Assembly (NCBI GenBank): GCA_023399055.1
Contig: JAEWQV010000016.1
Coordinates: 496,001 to 560,000 of the forward strand
Origin: Bacillota bacterium
GTDB lineage: Bacteria > Bacillota > Clostridia > Lachnospirales > Lachnospiraceae
Direction of reading: 5' to 3'
DNA length: 64,000 bases
The position numbers and the translations under genes are program-made. Positions within the stretch are counted from its first letter, which is position 1; each line of letters begins with the position of its first letter. Below the pieces are notes generated by a model. That model worked only from the letters and a program-made list of their open reading frames with translations, had not been told where the DNA came from and searched no databases. This document shows positions 52,133 to 60,935 of this stretch, piece after piece.

Positions 52133-53755
52133 ATGGCAAAAGAAATCAAATATGGCTCTGACGCAAGAGCAGCGCTTGAAGTTGGTGTAAATAAGCTTGC
52201 AAATACAGTAAAAGTTACCTTAGGACCTAAGGGAAGAAATGTAGTTCTTGACAAATCTTATGGTGCTCCACTCATTACAAATGATGGTGTTACAATCGCT
52301 AAGGAAATTGAATTAGAAGATCCATTTGAAAATATGGGTGCTCAGTTAGTAAAAGAAGTTGCTACAAAGACCAACGATGTAGCTGGTGATGGCACAACCA
52401 CTGCTACTGTGCTTGCACAGGCAATGATTGCTGAAGGTATCAAGAACTTAGCAGCAGGTGCAAATCCAATTATCCTTCGTAAGGGTATGAAGAAAGCAAC
52501 TGATTGTGCTGTTGAAGCAATTACCAAGATGAGCTCAAGCTTACAAGGAAAAGAACAAATTGCAAGAGTAGCAGCTATCTCTGCTGGTGATGACGAAGTA
52601 GGTCAGTTAGTTGCTGACGCTATGGAGAAGGTTTCCAATGACGGTGTTATTACGATTGAAGAGTCCAAGACTATGAAGACAGAACTTGAACTTGTAGAAG
52701 GTATGCAGTTTGATCGTGGATATGTATCCGCTTACATGTGTACTGATATGGATAAAATGGAAGCTAACTTAGACAATCCTTATATCCTTATCACTGACAA
52801 GAAGATTTCTAATATTCAAGAGATTTTACCTGTGTTAGAGCAGATCGTTCAGACAGGTGCAAGATTATTAATCATTGCTGAAGATGTGGAAGGTGAAGCA
52901 CTTACAACCTTAGTACTTAATAAACTTCGTGGAACCTTTGTTGTTGTAGCTGTTAAGGCTCCTGGCTATGGCGATAGAAGAAAAGCAATGCTTCAGGATA
53001 TTGCTATTTTAACTGGTGGTACTGTAATCACTGACGAATTAGGCCTTGATTTAAAAGAAGCTACTTTAGAACAATTAGGTCGCGCTAAGTCCGTTAAGAT
53101 TCAAAAAGAAAACACTATCATTGTTGACGGTGAAGGTGATAAGGCTGATATTAATGCAAGAATTGCACAGATTAAGGCTCAGATCGAAGAAACCACTTCT
53201 GAATTTGATAGAGAAAAATTACAGGAAAGACTTGCGAAGCTAGCTGGTGGTGTTGCAGTTATCCGTGTTGGTGCGGCTACTGAGACAGAAATGAAGGAAA
53301 ACAAGCTTCGTATGGAAGATGCTCTTGCAGCTACCAGAGCAGCTGTTGAAGAAGGAATTATTGCAGGTGGTGGTTCCGCATATATTCACGCTTCCAAAGA
53401 AGTTGCTAAATTAGCAGCAAACTTAGAAGGTGATGAGAAGACTGGTGCTAACATTATATTAAAGGCTCTTGAAGCTCCTTTATTCAGTATCGTATACAAT
53501 GCAGGCTTAGAAGGCTCCGTTGTAATCAGTAAGGTGAAAGAAAGCCAGCCAGGTATCGGTTTTGATGCCTTAGCAGAAGCATATGTAGATATGGTTCAGG
53601 CAGGTATTCTTGATCCTACTAAGGTTGCAAGAAGTGCTCTGCAAAACGCAACTAGCGTTGCATCTACTTTGTTAACAACAGAATCTGTTGTTGCTAACAT
53701 TAAAACCAATGAACCAGCAATGCCAGCAGGCGGCCCTGGAATGGGAATGATGTAA
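52133..53755 (+). CDS. groEL: Chaperonin GroEL
   Basis: 540 residues, full length. KYGSDARAAL start, ATP-binding GPKGRNVVLD and DVAGDGTTTATVLAQ, the signature AAVEEGIIAGGG near residue 403 and the flexible tail GGPGMGMM. AAAGGAG ribosome site; 21 nt after groES. Codon choice is more biased towards common codons than the neighbours, as for a highly expressed gene. Confidence 0.98.
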   Translation: MAKEIKYGSDARAALEVGVNKLANTVKVTLGPKGRNVVLDKSYGAPLITNDGVTIAKEIELEDPFENMGAQLVKEVATKTNDVAGDGTTTATVLAQAMIAEGIKNLAAGANPIILRKGMKKATDCAVEAITKMSSSLQGKEQIARVAAISAGDDEVGQLVADAMEKVSNDGVITIEESKTMKTELELVEGMQFDRGYVSAYMCTDMDKMEANLDNPYILITDKKISNIQEILPVLEQIVQTGARLLIIAEDVEGEALTTLVLNKLRGTFVVVAVKAPGYGDRRKAMLQDIAILTGGTVITDELGLDLKEATLEQLGRAKSVKIQKENTIIVDGEGDKADINARIAQIKAQIEETTSEFDREKLQERLAKLAGGVAVIRVGAATETEMKENKLRMEDALAATRAAVEEGIIAGGGSAYIHASKEVAKLAANLEGDEKTGANIILKALEAPLFSIVYNAGLEGSVVISKVKESQPGIGFDALAEAYVDMVQAGILDPTKVARSALQNATSVASTLLTTESVVANIKTNEPAMPAGGPGMGMM

Positions 53756-53789
53756 TCATAATTTCATAATTTTATAATTTCATAATTGA

Positions 53790-53966
53790 GGTGTCATAAG
53801 CCCAGATATAGGTAGTAAGATGAGTATGTGTATCTGTATATTCATCTAGACTTGCCTTACCAAAGAAGGATTGCATAAATCGTGCAATCCTTCTTTGCCG
53901 GTCTGCGCCATCTGAACATATAGATACACATACTCATGCGCTAGGTTAATGTGGGCTTATGACACC
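53790..53966. repeat. Nested three-stem cruciform element, 177 bp
   Basis: Three pairs of inverted repeats lie inside one another: outer GGTGTCATAAGCCCA (53790-53804) with its complement at 53952-53966 (15 bp), middle ATGAGTATGTGTATCT (53820-53835) with 53922-53937 (16 bp), and inner AAAGAAGGATTGCA (53862-53875) with 53883-53896 (14 bp). All three are perfect. Could be a MITE-like insertion or a structured RNA at the groEL 3' end. No target-site duplication is obvious. Confidence 0.85.
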
Positions 53967-53982
53967 AATCCAGTATATTAAC

Positions 53983-54053
53983 AAAAGGAATGCTAAATTA
54001 TTTTTACTCTTTTATTATGCAAAGAGTTGGTAAGTATAGCATTCTTTTTTTGT
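53983..54053 (+). terminator. Terminator downstream of groEL
   Basis: AAAAGGAATGCTA (53983-53995) and TAGCATTCTTTTT (54037-54049), one G.U pair, long loop, T-run to 54051. Confidence 0.7.
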
Positions 54054-54106
54054 TCACGCCAGCACAACAGAGATAACTGAAGGATCTCGTACAGCAGGTT
54101 TTTTCG

Positions 54107-54145
54107 TTCATGACAAGTGAAACGACTTGTAGTTCCATCTTGTTT
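54107..54145. repeat. Dyad repeat, copy B
   Basis: TTCATGACAAG-TGAAACGACTTGTAGTTCCATCTTGTTT aligns with copy A at 5872-5912 with a one-base gap and few substitutions. Follows the groEL terminator. Confidence 0.65.
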
Positions 54146-54350
54146 ATGACAAATAAGGGAAAAACAAAGCATCAACAAGGTTATCGAAACATTAACAATT
54201 GTTAAGAATTCACTAAAGTATATGGTAATAAATGTATGCGTAATGTATAATCAAAGCTAATATTGTTTATGAGATACTTAGGTGTCTGCAATGATACTTT
54301 AAATATAATTAATAGCAAATTTATAGAGAAAGGTAAAAGTGGGAGGGTGT

Positions 54351-55640
54351 ATGAAGAAAAAACGTATGAAGGTTATCGGGGGAATTGGAATTGCTATTTT
54401 ACTTTTTTGCTTAATTGGATTTGCAACTTGGAAGTTAGGATTTGATCCATACAGGGAAACAGTTAGTTATTATAAAACAACGATGGACTTAGATACAGAG
54501 TTGTCAAAGGAGCAAGTAACTGACGACCTGGGGTACTTAATGAAGCAACTAAAAAAGTATCACCCTGCCTATTTAGATGGCTCAAAAGTTTTAACAGAAG
54601 CAGTTGATTTACAGTATAAAGAAGAGCTCTCAAAATTAAAAGAGGGATGTACAGTTTTACAACTGTGGCAGGCAACTGCAAGAATTGCATCTAAATTTCA
54701 AGATGGACATACAAATGTTTACGTTAAGAATGATGATATGAATTATTTAGCAGGTAATAAACTTTCATTGGCGGATATGAATTTAATATCAATTGATGGG
54801 ATTGCGATAGAAGATTTGTATGATACCTTTTGCAGCCAGTTTTCCTATGAGCTGGAAAGTTATGCAGAGTTTCAGTTTCGCAGGCAGATGGTGAAAGAAG
54901 ATTATATGAGATTTCTTAATATTGATACTTCGGATGGAGTGGATATTGCATATTTAAAGGGTGAAGACGAGATAACAACTCATTATGAATTCGAGATTGA
55001 ACCGCAGAAACAGGAAACGGAGACAGACGATAGTGAAGAATTTGTTTCTTATGAGATAAATCAAGAGAAAAAGGCCGCTATTTTTACACTATTGGAATGT
55101 AATTATAATGATGCATATTTTAATAAATTGAAAGAATTCTTTAACTCAGTTTTTGAGAATGACATTAAAACCATTATTATTGATTTACGAAATAATGGTG
55201 GTGGACATAGTGGGGTAGTCAATGCTTTTATGGAGTATTTAAATATTGATTCCTATAAAAATTATTCTACGGACGTTAGATTTGGTAATTTTTTGATCAA
55301 AGGGAAGCCAAATACTTTAGAAAATAATAAAAAATCCAAAACCTTTGATGGAGATATTTATGTGTTAACCTCCTCTAGAACCTTTAGCTCTGCTAATATG
55401 TTTGGAACATTTCTATCTGATAATAAGCTAGCAACAATCGTGGGTGAAACCTCTGGGAATATGCCAAGCAGCTATGGTGATGTACTTTCGTTCCAGTTAC
55501 CAAACTCTAAATTATGTCTAGGTATGTCATATAAGATATTTCATAGACCGGATGTAACGCGTGACAAAGAACCACTAACACCTGATATTGAAGTTAAGGC
55601 AGACAAAGCACTGGATACGGTTTTAGAGATGCTTCCTTAA
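54351..55640 (+). CDS. S41-family (tail-specific type) peptidase, membrane anchored
   Basis: 429 residues from the ATG at 54351 (GGAGG five bases upstream). An N-terminal membrane helix (about 5-27) anchors the protein outside. The C-terminal half has the S41 core: IIIDLRNNGGGHSG, TSSRTFSSANMF with the candidate catalytic Ser near 347, IVGETSGNMPSSYGD and a closing PLTPDIEV. No PDZ domain is apparent. A Lys as general base is not certain from the sequence. Substrate unknown. Confidence 0.85.
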   Translation: MKKKRMKVIGGIGIAILLFCLIGFATWKLGFDPYRETVSYYKTTMDLDTELSKEQVTDDLGYLMKQLKKYHPAYLDGSKVLTEAVDLQYKEELSKLKEGCTVLQLWQATARIASKFQDGHTNVYVKNDDMNYLAGNKLSLADMNLISIDGIAIEDLYDTFCSQFSYELESYAEFQFRRQMVKEDYMRFLNIDTSDGVDIAYLKGEDEITTHYEFEIEPQKQETETDDSEEFVSYEINQEKKAAIFTLLECNYNDAYFNKLKEFFNSVFENDIKTIIIDLRNNGGGHSGVVNAFMEYLNIDSYKNYSTDVRFGNFLIKGKPNTLENNKKSKTFDGDIYVLTSSRTFSSANMFGTFLSDNKLATIVGETSGNMPSSYGDVLSFQLPNSKLCLGMSYKIFHRPDVTRDKEPLTPDIEVKADKALDTVLEMLP

Positions 55641-55650
55641 TATACTAAAA

Positions 55651-55676
55651 AACAGCTGAGGGATTCCTCAGCTGTT
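55651..55676. terminator. Bidirectional terminator
   Basis: Perfect 11-bp arms AACAGCTGAGG (55651-55661) and CCTCAGCTGTT (55666-55676), flanked by an A-run on the left. Lies between convergent genes; its right arm includes the stop codon of the minus-strand gene. Confidence 0.75.
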
Positions 55677-55892
55677 ATGCATACGACCTACAAAATCAAT
55701 GATATCCTGTCGTGTTCTAAATTCATCTTTATGTCTAAGGACATACTCTCGAGTATCAGAATCTAATGAAGAAAGATAGCTGTTTTGATCATCTTCATTT
55801 ACAAATACGCTTGCTAAAAAAATATTATTTCCAAAAGGCACTGATGTAAAAACAGATTGCATTGGAGAAGTATTTGCGGTATATGGGTCCAT
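55668..55892 (-). CDS. Small hypothetical protein
   Basis: 74 residues from the ATG at 55890-55892, which has GGAGGTGA at the proper distance; an ATG 15 nt upstream precedes this site. The first half is rich in Ser/Thr/Pro and Asn (NTSPMQSVFTSVPFGNN), the second half is helical and charged (REYVLRHKDEFRTRQDIIDF). No membrane helix or known domain. It lies next to the amidase gene on the same strand but downstream of it, 65 nt away. Confidence 0.7.
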   Translation of the reverse strand: MDPYTANTSPMQSVFTSVPFGNNIFLASVFVNEDDQNSYLSSLDSDTREYVLRHKDEFRTRQDIIDFVGRMHNS

Positions 55893-55957
55893 TAAAATCA
55901 CCTCCATCTGGAGGTATTATTTGTAGTAATAATAAATTTATACGAAGAAATTAAAAC

Positions 55958-56863
55958 TTAATCAAAGTAATCATCAATACCATTGCAGATGCCCTTTATT
56001 ATTTTTGATTGATAATCCTTGGTTTGCAATAACTTATCTTCTTTTTTATTTGTCATAAAACCGACTTCTATTATTGTAACAGGTATTTCACTCCAATTGA
56101 TACCGCTCATATCATCGTGTGGCATGGTACCTCGATTTTTTGCTTTGGTTTGCTTGCAGAGGGAATCTACAATTTTTTTAGATAAGGAATAACTATCCGC
56201 ACTAAGATTAGCAACGTAAGGGTTTTTCTTCGAAGGGTAGAGTGTACTCACTCCATTAACGCTTGGATCGGAATAGCCATCTGCATGAATGCGAATTAAT
56301 ATGTCAGCACCACTTTCATTTGCTATTTCAGATCTTTCTTTATTACTGATGTCCACATCGTGTTTATCCCTAATCATAACAACTTCATAACCACGCGCGA
56401 TCAATTCCTTCTTTACACCCTTGGCTAATTTAAGAGTTAGTTCATATTCATAAACACCTGAAGAAACACCTTTTGTACCTGCGCTAACTTTTGTCTTCAT
56501 GGTTTTTGATCCAGGGCCGACAGGTTCTTTATCATAATTCCCTTTTTTCTGATGGCCAGCATCTATGGCAATAATATAAGGTTTATCCTCCTCTTTAGAC
56601 TTAGTTGTACTATCTAACTTCATTAGAGTAATAGAATCGTCTGTTACTAAAGTATCACTATTCGTTTCGGGACCAGGAATTGTAGATGGTATATTGTTGG
56701 CTTGTCCTTTAGTATCGATATTTAAATTAACATTAGTATTGGTAGCATCATCTGATTTATCTGAAGATTTAGTTTCATTTTCCTTAGAGCAAGCAGGCAA
56801 GATGAGTGTTATCAAAAATAAAATAATTAAAAAGATTAGACCTTTATGTAATAAATGTCGCAT
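55958..56863 (-). CDS. N-acetylmuramoyl-L-alanine amidase lipoprotein (Amidase_3)
   Basis: 301 residues. The signal peptide ends in a lipobox LPAC (Cys25). A Ser/Asp/Thr-rich linker (26-90) leads to an Amidase_3 domain (about 97-300): IIAIDAGHQKKGN with the zinc His, a Glu in YEYELTLKLA, IRIHADGYSD with a second His, and ITIEVGFMTNKKED with the catalytic Glu. Cleaves the amide between MurNAc and the stem peptide; close to CwlD/CwlC-type enzymes. GGGGAGG ribosome site and a clear SigA promoter. Confidence 0.93.
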   Translation of the reverse strand: MRHLLHKGLIFLIILFLITLILPACSKENETKSSDKSDDATNTNVNLNIDTKGQANNIPSTIPGPETNSDTLVTDDSITLMKLDSTTKSKEEDKPYIIAIDAGHQKKGNYDKEPVGPGSKTMKTKVSAGTKGVSSGVYEYELTLKLAKGVKKELIARGYEVVMIRDKHDVDISNKERSEIANESGADILIRIHADGYSDPSVNGVSTLYPSKKNPYVANLSADSYSLSKKIVDSLCKQTKAKNRGTMPHDDMSGINWSEIPVTIIEVGFMTNKKEDKLLQTKDYQSKIIKGICNGIDDYFD

Positions 56864-56900
56864 GAAAACCTCCCCTGATTTTATTTTGTCATTTATTAAT

Positions 56901-56929
56901 ATTATAGGGTTATATAAGTTTTATGACAA
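56901..56929 (-). promoter_or_regulatory. SigA-type promoter of the amidase gene
   Basis: Minus strand: TTGTCA (56924-56929), 17-nt spacer, TATAAT (56901-56906). Confidence 0.8.
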
Positions 56930-57067
56930 GAAGAAATAAAAATACAGACAAACTGTTAAATTGATCCTAATACGTGAAGTATTTTGCAAGTACTTAAAAC
57001 AAAATCCAAAGAATAACAAAGTGTGGCTTGCATATGATGTTAGTAAGAATAATCTAAGGAAATAATA

Positions 57068-57949
57068 GTGAAACTTAAAATTCTTATTGGCTTAGCCCTA
57101 ATCGTTGGTTTCAGCGTGATTATATTATTACTTGAAAAACCTGAAAAAGTTGGAATAAAGGACTCTTCCCAAGCTTCAGGTATAAATGAGCGTCAGCTTT
57201 TGGAACTGGTGCAATTGGAAAATGAAGCTGCTAAGGGAGAAGATTTAACAACAACAAAGCATACCCCGGACTACACAGAAATGTTTCCAGATCTTTATAC
57301 TGAGTATTTAGTTCCGGGGACACCGAATAAAGAGAAGAAAGTTGCTTATTTGACCTTTGATGATGGGCCAAGTAAAAACACCTTTGAGGTTTTAGATATT
57401 TTGAAAGAGTATGATATCAAAGCAACCTTCTTTATCGTTGGCAGCGCAATCAATGAGGAAGGTGAAGATAGCTTAAAACGTATGATGTATGAAGGTCATG
57501 TAATTGGAATACATACCTATTCCCATATGTGTAATAAAATCTACTGCTCCATAGAACGATTTCTGGATGATTTTAATACGGTCTATCAGCAGATTTATGA
57601 TATTACGGGGGAGAGGGTCAATATCTTTCGATTTCCTTGGGGAAGTAACAATAAATATAATGCCAAGATAAAAGATGCTTTAATTGATGAGATGGAGAGA
57701 AGAGGGTTTTCTTGCTATGACTGGAATGTAAGCGCCGACGATTCCATTGGTAACCCAACGTCTTCTTCTATTCTTAGAAATATAAGAAAGGATCTCAAGA
57801 GGCAAAATAATCCGATTATATTAATGCATGACTCAAAGATTAATGACTTAACCGTGGAAATGCTGCCAGATATTATTAAAATGATAAGTGATATGGGATA
57901 TGAGTTTGATACATTAGATCATAGGGAACCATATGTCTTCCCATGGTAA
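57068..57949 (+). CDS. Polysaccharide deacetylase (NodB/CE4 family)
   Basis: 293 residues from GTG at 57068. A signal anchor at about 3-22 (ILIGLALIVGFSVIILLL) is followed by a linker and the NodB domain from about 95: AYLTFDDGPSKNTF (catalytic and metal Asp), IGIHTYSHMC (metal His pair), FRFPWGSNN and ILMHDSK. Probably removes acetyl groups from peptidoglycan sugars or a wall glycan. Divergent from the amidase gene. Confidence 0.92.
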   Translation: MKLKILIGLALIVGFSVIILLLEKPEKVGIKDSSQASGINERQLLELVQLENEAAKGEDLTTTKHTPDYTEMFPDLYTEYLVPGTPNKEKKVAYLTFDDGPSKNTFEVLDILKEYDIKATFFIVGSAINEEGEDSLKRMMYEGHVIGIHTYSHMCNKIYCSIERFLDDFNTVYQQIYDITGERVNIFRFPWGSNNKYNAKIKDALIDEMERRGFSCYDWNVSADDSIGNPTSSSILRNIRKDLKRQNNPIILMHDSKINDLTVEMLPDIIKMISDMGYEFDTLDHREPYVFPW

Positions 57950-57968
57950 ATGAAAATTAATAATACTT

Positions 57969-58010
57969 AAAAAGAAGAACATTCCTGGTGGTGGAATGTT
58001 CTTCTTTTTA
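57969..58010 (+). terminator. Terminator of the deacetylase gene
   Basis: Perfect 17-bp arms AAAAAGAAGAACATTCC (57969-57985) and GGAATGTTCTTCTTTTT (57993-58009). Confidence 0.9.
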
Positions 58011-58050
58011 TTCATGATAAGTGAAACGTCTAGTCGTTTCTTTTTTTACA
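58011..58050. repeat. Dyad repeat, copy C (diverged)
   Basis: TTCATGATAAGTGAAACG followed by TCTAGTCGTTTC and a T-run; related to copies A and B but more altered. Directly behind a terminator, as the others are. Confidence 0.5.
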
Positions 58051-58078
58051 CGAAGTTAAAGTGTCTGTATAGGATATC

Positions 58079-59377
58079 TTAGGAATACTCTGCTAATCTT
58101 GCAACAGCAACATAAATATTTGAAATCTTATACCAAGTCGGTAGATCAACAATTCCGTTAGCCGGTAGATCAAAGGTGCTTTGAAAAGCCTTAACAGCAT
58201 CTGCAGTTGCCTGATCAAACTGTCCGTTAACAGCAACCTTTGGGATTACAGTATAGGTATCACCTACGCGGTTTAATTGTTCCTGAATTGTTCTTACATT
58301 AGCCCCACTGGAACCTATCGTTAAGTTAGCACCCGGCCACGAAGCAGGTACTCCAGAAACTTCTGTGGCAGAATTAATATAGATAGAATCTCCATAAAAA
58401 TTCCTTAATATCTGTATAGCGGTCATGCCTTGATCACCAAGAGTTTTGGAACCCCATTGAGTCATCCAGTTTGGACATTTCACCCTGTTCCCATCGCAAT
58501 ATTGAGTTAATATTGGTTGCTTTACGCCCGGTCTGGAAAGATAATTATTGAATATCTGGTCCACGATTAAACCTATGTTTGCGTAAATATTGCGTCCAGG
58601 CATCCATTTGTGGTCAAAGGCAGTGGAGGAGGTAATTGTAAAATTAAAGCCTTGATTGCGATACCATTCCGTGTATACACGGTTCAAGGTAAAGGATAAA
58701 ATGGCAAGAACATTTGCAGTAATCGTTGATTCCGGCCATGTTGCATAGATCTCACTGGAGGCAACATTTTTAATATAATCACGGAACCTGACGTAGTGAT
58801 TTGTGGCTGAGGCATCTGTAGGCGGACCATCATGAACAACGACATACTCGGGAATTACGACACTGGGTAAAACAATCTCACCGGAGGCGGCTGTGTCCTT
58901 AATTTCTGCCTCTGCTATTTTTGGCGGATAGTCACCATAAAGAGTATGAGGAGGAATTACAAATAAAGAACCCTCTTGAGGAGCTTGAGCCTGTAAGAAA
59001 GCTTCTTGAATTGCAGTTGCATTGGGCAATATCTCCATATTTTGAATAGTAACTGGCGTGTAGTTAGCTGCAGTTACACGAATGGTGTATTCCGAATAAG
59101 GCTGTACGAGAGAAGGTGCCAGACTGTAATCCAGAGAAGGAGCGGGAAGTTCTATCTCTTCGGTTACACCGGAGGCATTGGTAGTCAGTTCACCAATTAC
59201 ATTATTTGGGTCATTGGGCAAGCTAACAGTAACAGTAGCGTTAGCAACTGGTACATATTGACTATTCGTAATCCTTGCTCTAAGTTTTCCTAAGGCTTGT
59301 GTACTCATTTCAGTTGGATAGACTCGTATGTTCTTTTCTGTATATTTATGAACGAGTGGGTAATGTCTATACTGCAT
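58079..59377 (-). CDS. SleC-like spore cortex-lytic enzyme (SpoIID/LytB-type and peptidoglycan-binding domains), copy 2
   Basis: 432 residues from the second in-frame ATG (59375-59377), which has GAGG upstream and makes the length equal to the paralogue; the first ATG at 59392 is too near the predicted transcription start. Residues 1-150 contain an Ig-like carboxypeptidase-regulatory-type domain (VANATVTVSLPNDPNN). The central domain (about 200-330) resembles the SleC lytic transglycosylase region: LSFTLNRVYTEWYRNQG, QYCDGNRVKCPNWM, TQWGSKTLGDQG. A C-terminal peptidoglycan-binding domain (about 355-430) has VNGQFDQATADAVKAFQ. SleC degrades spore cortex during germination. No signal peptide, which fits mother-cell production. 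Confidence 0.78.
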   Translation of the reverse strand: MQYRHYPLVHKYTEKNIRVYPTEMSTQALGKLRARITNSQYVPVANATVTVSLPNDPNNVIGELTTNASGVTEEIELPAPSLDYSLAPSLVQPYSEYTIRVTAANYTPVTIQNMEILPNATAIQEAFLQAQAPQEGSLFVIPPHTLYGDYPPKIAEAEIKDTAASGEIVLPSVVIPEYVVVHDGPPTDASATNHYVRFRDYIKNVASSEIYATWPESTITANVLAILSFTLNRVYTEWYRNQGFNFTITSSTAFDHKWMPGRNIYANIGLIVDQIFNNYLSRPGVKQPILTQYCDGNRVKCPNWMTQWGSKTLGDQGMTAIQILRNFYGDSIYINSATEVSGVPASWPGANLTIGSSGANVRTIQEQLNRVGDTYTVIPKVAVNGQFDQATADAVKAFQSTFDLPANGIVDLPTWYKISNIYVAVARLAEYS

Positions 59378-59405
59378 ATCTGCATACCTCATATTCTACT
59401 CATAA

Positions 59406-59433
59406 TAAATTATGAAACCATTACGAAGTTGTG
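59406..59433 (-). promoter_or_regulatory. SigK/SigE-like promoter of SleC-like copy 2
   Basis: Minus strand: CAC (59431-59433), 16 nt, CATAATTTA (59406-59414). It fills the 60-nt gap behind copy 1, so copy 2 can be transcribed on its own. Confidence 0.6.
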
Positions 59434-59437
59434 ATTG

Positions 59438-60736
59438 TTATTGACCTATTCTTGTTACACCAACATATATTTGTGAGATTCTATACCAGGTTGCCAGATC
59501 AACTATACCGGTAACTGGAAGGTTAAAAATCCGCTGGAAAGCACTAACAGCCGCTGAAGTTTGAGGACCGTAACTTCCATCCACTGCTATTCTTGGAATT
59601 GCAGAATATGCCTGTGCGATTCTATTAATTTGTTCTTGTATCATACGAACACTTGCTCCGCTTGATCCTATCGTTAAGTTAAAACCGGGCCAGGATCTTG
59701 GCACACCTGCTACTTCTGTGGCTGTATTAATATACATGCTATTTCCATAAAAGTTTCTAAGAATTTGAATTGCACTCATTCCCTGATCGCCAAGAGTTTT
59801 AGAACCCCACTGTGTCATCCAACCGGGACACTGAACACGATTTCCATCACAATACTGGGTTAAAATCGGTTGTTTTACATTTGGCCGAGATAAGTAATTT
59901 ACAAAAACAGAATCCACCAGACGACTAATGTTAGTAAAAATATTTCGGCCTCTGGTCCATTTATGGTCATAGGCAGTAGAAGAAGTAATAGTAAAATTAT
60001 AACCTTGATTACGATACCATTCGGTAAATACTCTGTTTAGGGTGAAAGACTGAATAGCAAGGATGTTGGCATAAATCGTGTTTTCTGACCAAGTTGCATA
60101 GATCTCACTACTTGCAACATTCTTAATATAATCCTTATAACGTACCCAATAGTTAGCAGCAGATGAATCGGTGGGTGGGCCATCATGAACAATTACAAAC
60201 TCCGGAACTACAACGCTTGGCAGTACAATTTCTCCGGATTCACCAGTAGGCTTGATCTCATCCTCTGGAATTTTAGGAGGAAAATCTCCGAACAGAGTAT
60301 GAGGAGCAATTACAAATAATTCCCCTTCCACTGGTTGTTCTGGTTGAGGAACCAACACGGCATTTTGCTCGGCTGTAACTGCAGCCAAAATCTGCACCCC
60401 AGAGAACATAGCGGTTTCAAAACCGGGAGCAGTTATTTCAACGTTATACTCCGAATATGGTTGGACTTCAGAAGGACTTAAGCTGTAGTCAATTGGAGGT
60501 GCATTCAGAATGATCTCCTGAGAAAGGCCGGAGTTATCCGTACTAAACTGTTCAACGACAACACCTGGATTGCTGGGGAGGGAAATGGAAATGGTGGCGT
60601 TCTCAATAGGTAGTTCACCAGGTGCATTGCAACGCACTAATAAGCGACCTAGAGATTGAGTATCCATCTGTGTAGGATATACCTTAATCTGATTTTTTGC
60701 ATTAAATCTCATATCGGATGTACCAAACTTATTCAT
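59438..60736 (-). CDS. SleC-like spore cortex-lytic enzyme, copy 1
   Basis: 432 residues. Same domain order as copy 2 and clearly paralogous along the whole chain: Ig-like domain (IENATISISLPSNPG), conserved central motifs LSFTLNRVFTEWYRNQG-like, QYCDGNRVQCPGWM, SKTLGDQGMSAIQIL, and a C-terminal peptidoglycan-binding domain (VDGSYGPQTSAAVSAFQ). Clostridium SleC is a zymogen processed by Csp proteases; no csp gene is in the window. The N-terminal Asn/Lys-rich start matches MNKF at 60736. Tandem duplication with copy 2 is evident. Confidence 0.78.
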   Translation of the reverse strand: MNKFGTSDMRFNAKNQIKVYPTQMDTQSLGRLLVRCNAPGELPIENATISISLPSNPGVVVEQFSTDNSGLSQEIILNAPPIDYSLSPSEVQPYSEYNVEITAPGFETAMFSGVQILAAVTAEQNAVLVPQPEQPVEGELFVIAPHTLFGDFPPKIPEDEIKPTGESGEIVLPSVVVPEFVIVHDGPPTDSSAANYWVRYKDYIKNVASSEIYATWSENTIYANILAIQSFTLNRVFTEWYRNQGYNFTITSSTAYDHKWTRGRNIFTNISRLVDSVFVNYLSRPNVKQPILTQYCDGNRVQCPGWMTQWGSKTLGDQGMSAIQILRNFYGNSMYINTATEVAGVPRSWPGFNLTIGSSGASVRMIQEQINRIAQAYSAIPRIAVDGSYGPQTSAAVSAFQRIFNLPVTGIVDLATWYRISQIYVGVTRIGQ

Positions 60737-60766
60737 GGTGATTACCTCATAAGCTATCGTTATTAA

Positions 60767-60794
60767 TAAAATATGTACTTATATTTAAAATGTG
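60767..60794 (-). promoter_or_regulatory. SigK/SigE-like promoter of SleC-like copy 1
   Basis: Minus strand: CAC (60792-60794), 16 nt, CATATTTTA (60767-60775), 31 nt before the start codon. Confidence 0.6.
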
Positions 60795-60871
60795 AAAAGT
60801 TATATTAATATAATTCATAAGAAGAGCTAATAAGAGGGGGTTTTATGCTAAAAAATATTTTATTTACCCTC

Positions 60872-60900
60872 TTGTAATTTGAAATTGGATGTGTTAAAAT
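60872..60900 (+). promoter_or_regulatory. SigA-type promoter of carAB
   Basis: TTGTAA (60872-60877), 17-nt spacer, TAAAAT (60895-60900). The leader is about 160 nt. Confidence 0.6.
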
Positions 60901-60921
60901 CATAAAAATGTATAGAAAAAA

Positions 60922-60935
60922 TGAATATTTATTCA
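60922..60935 (+). promoter_or_regulatory. ARG box (ArgR/AhrC operator) in the carAB leader
   Basis: TGAATATTTATTCA, an exact match to the ARG-box core TGAATWWWWATTCA, about 15 nt behind the predicted transcription start. A further A/T-rich half-like sequence follows. It indicates arginine-dependent repression. Confidence 0.8.

Noticed and set aside
53993..54178. 61-codon minus-strand frame behind groEL
   Set aside because: Runs through the groEL terminator and dyad copy B; no ribosome site.
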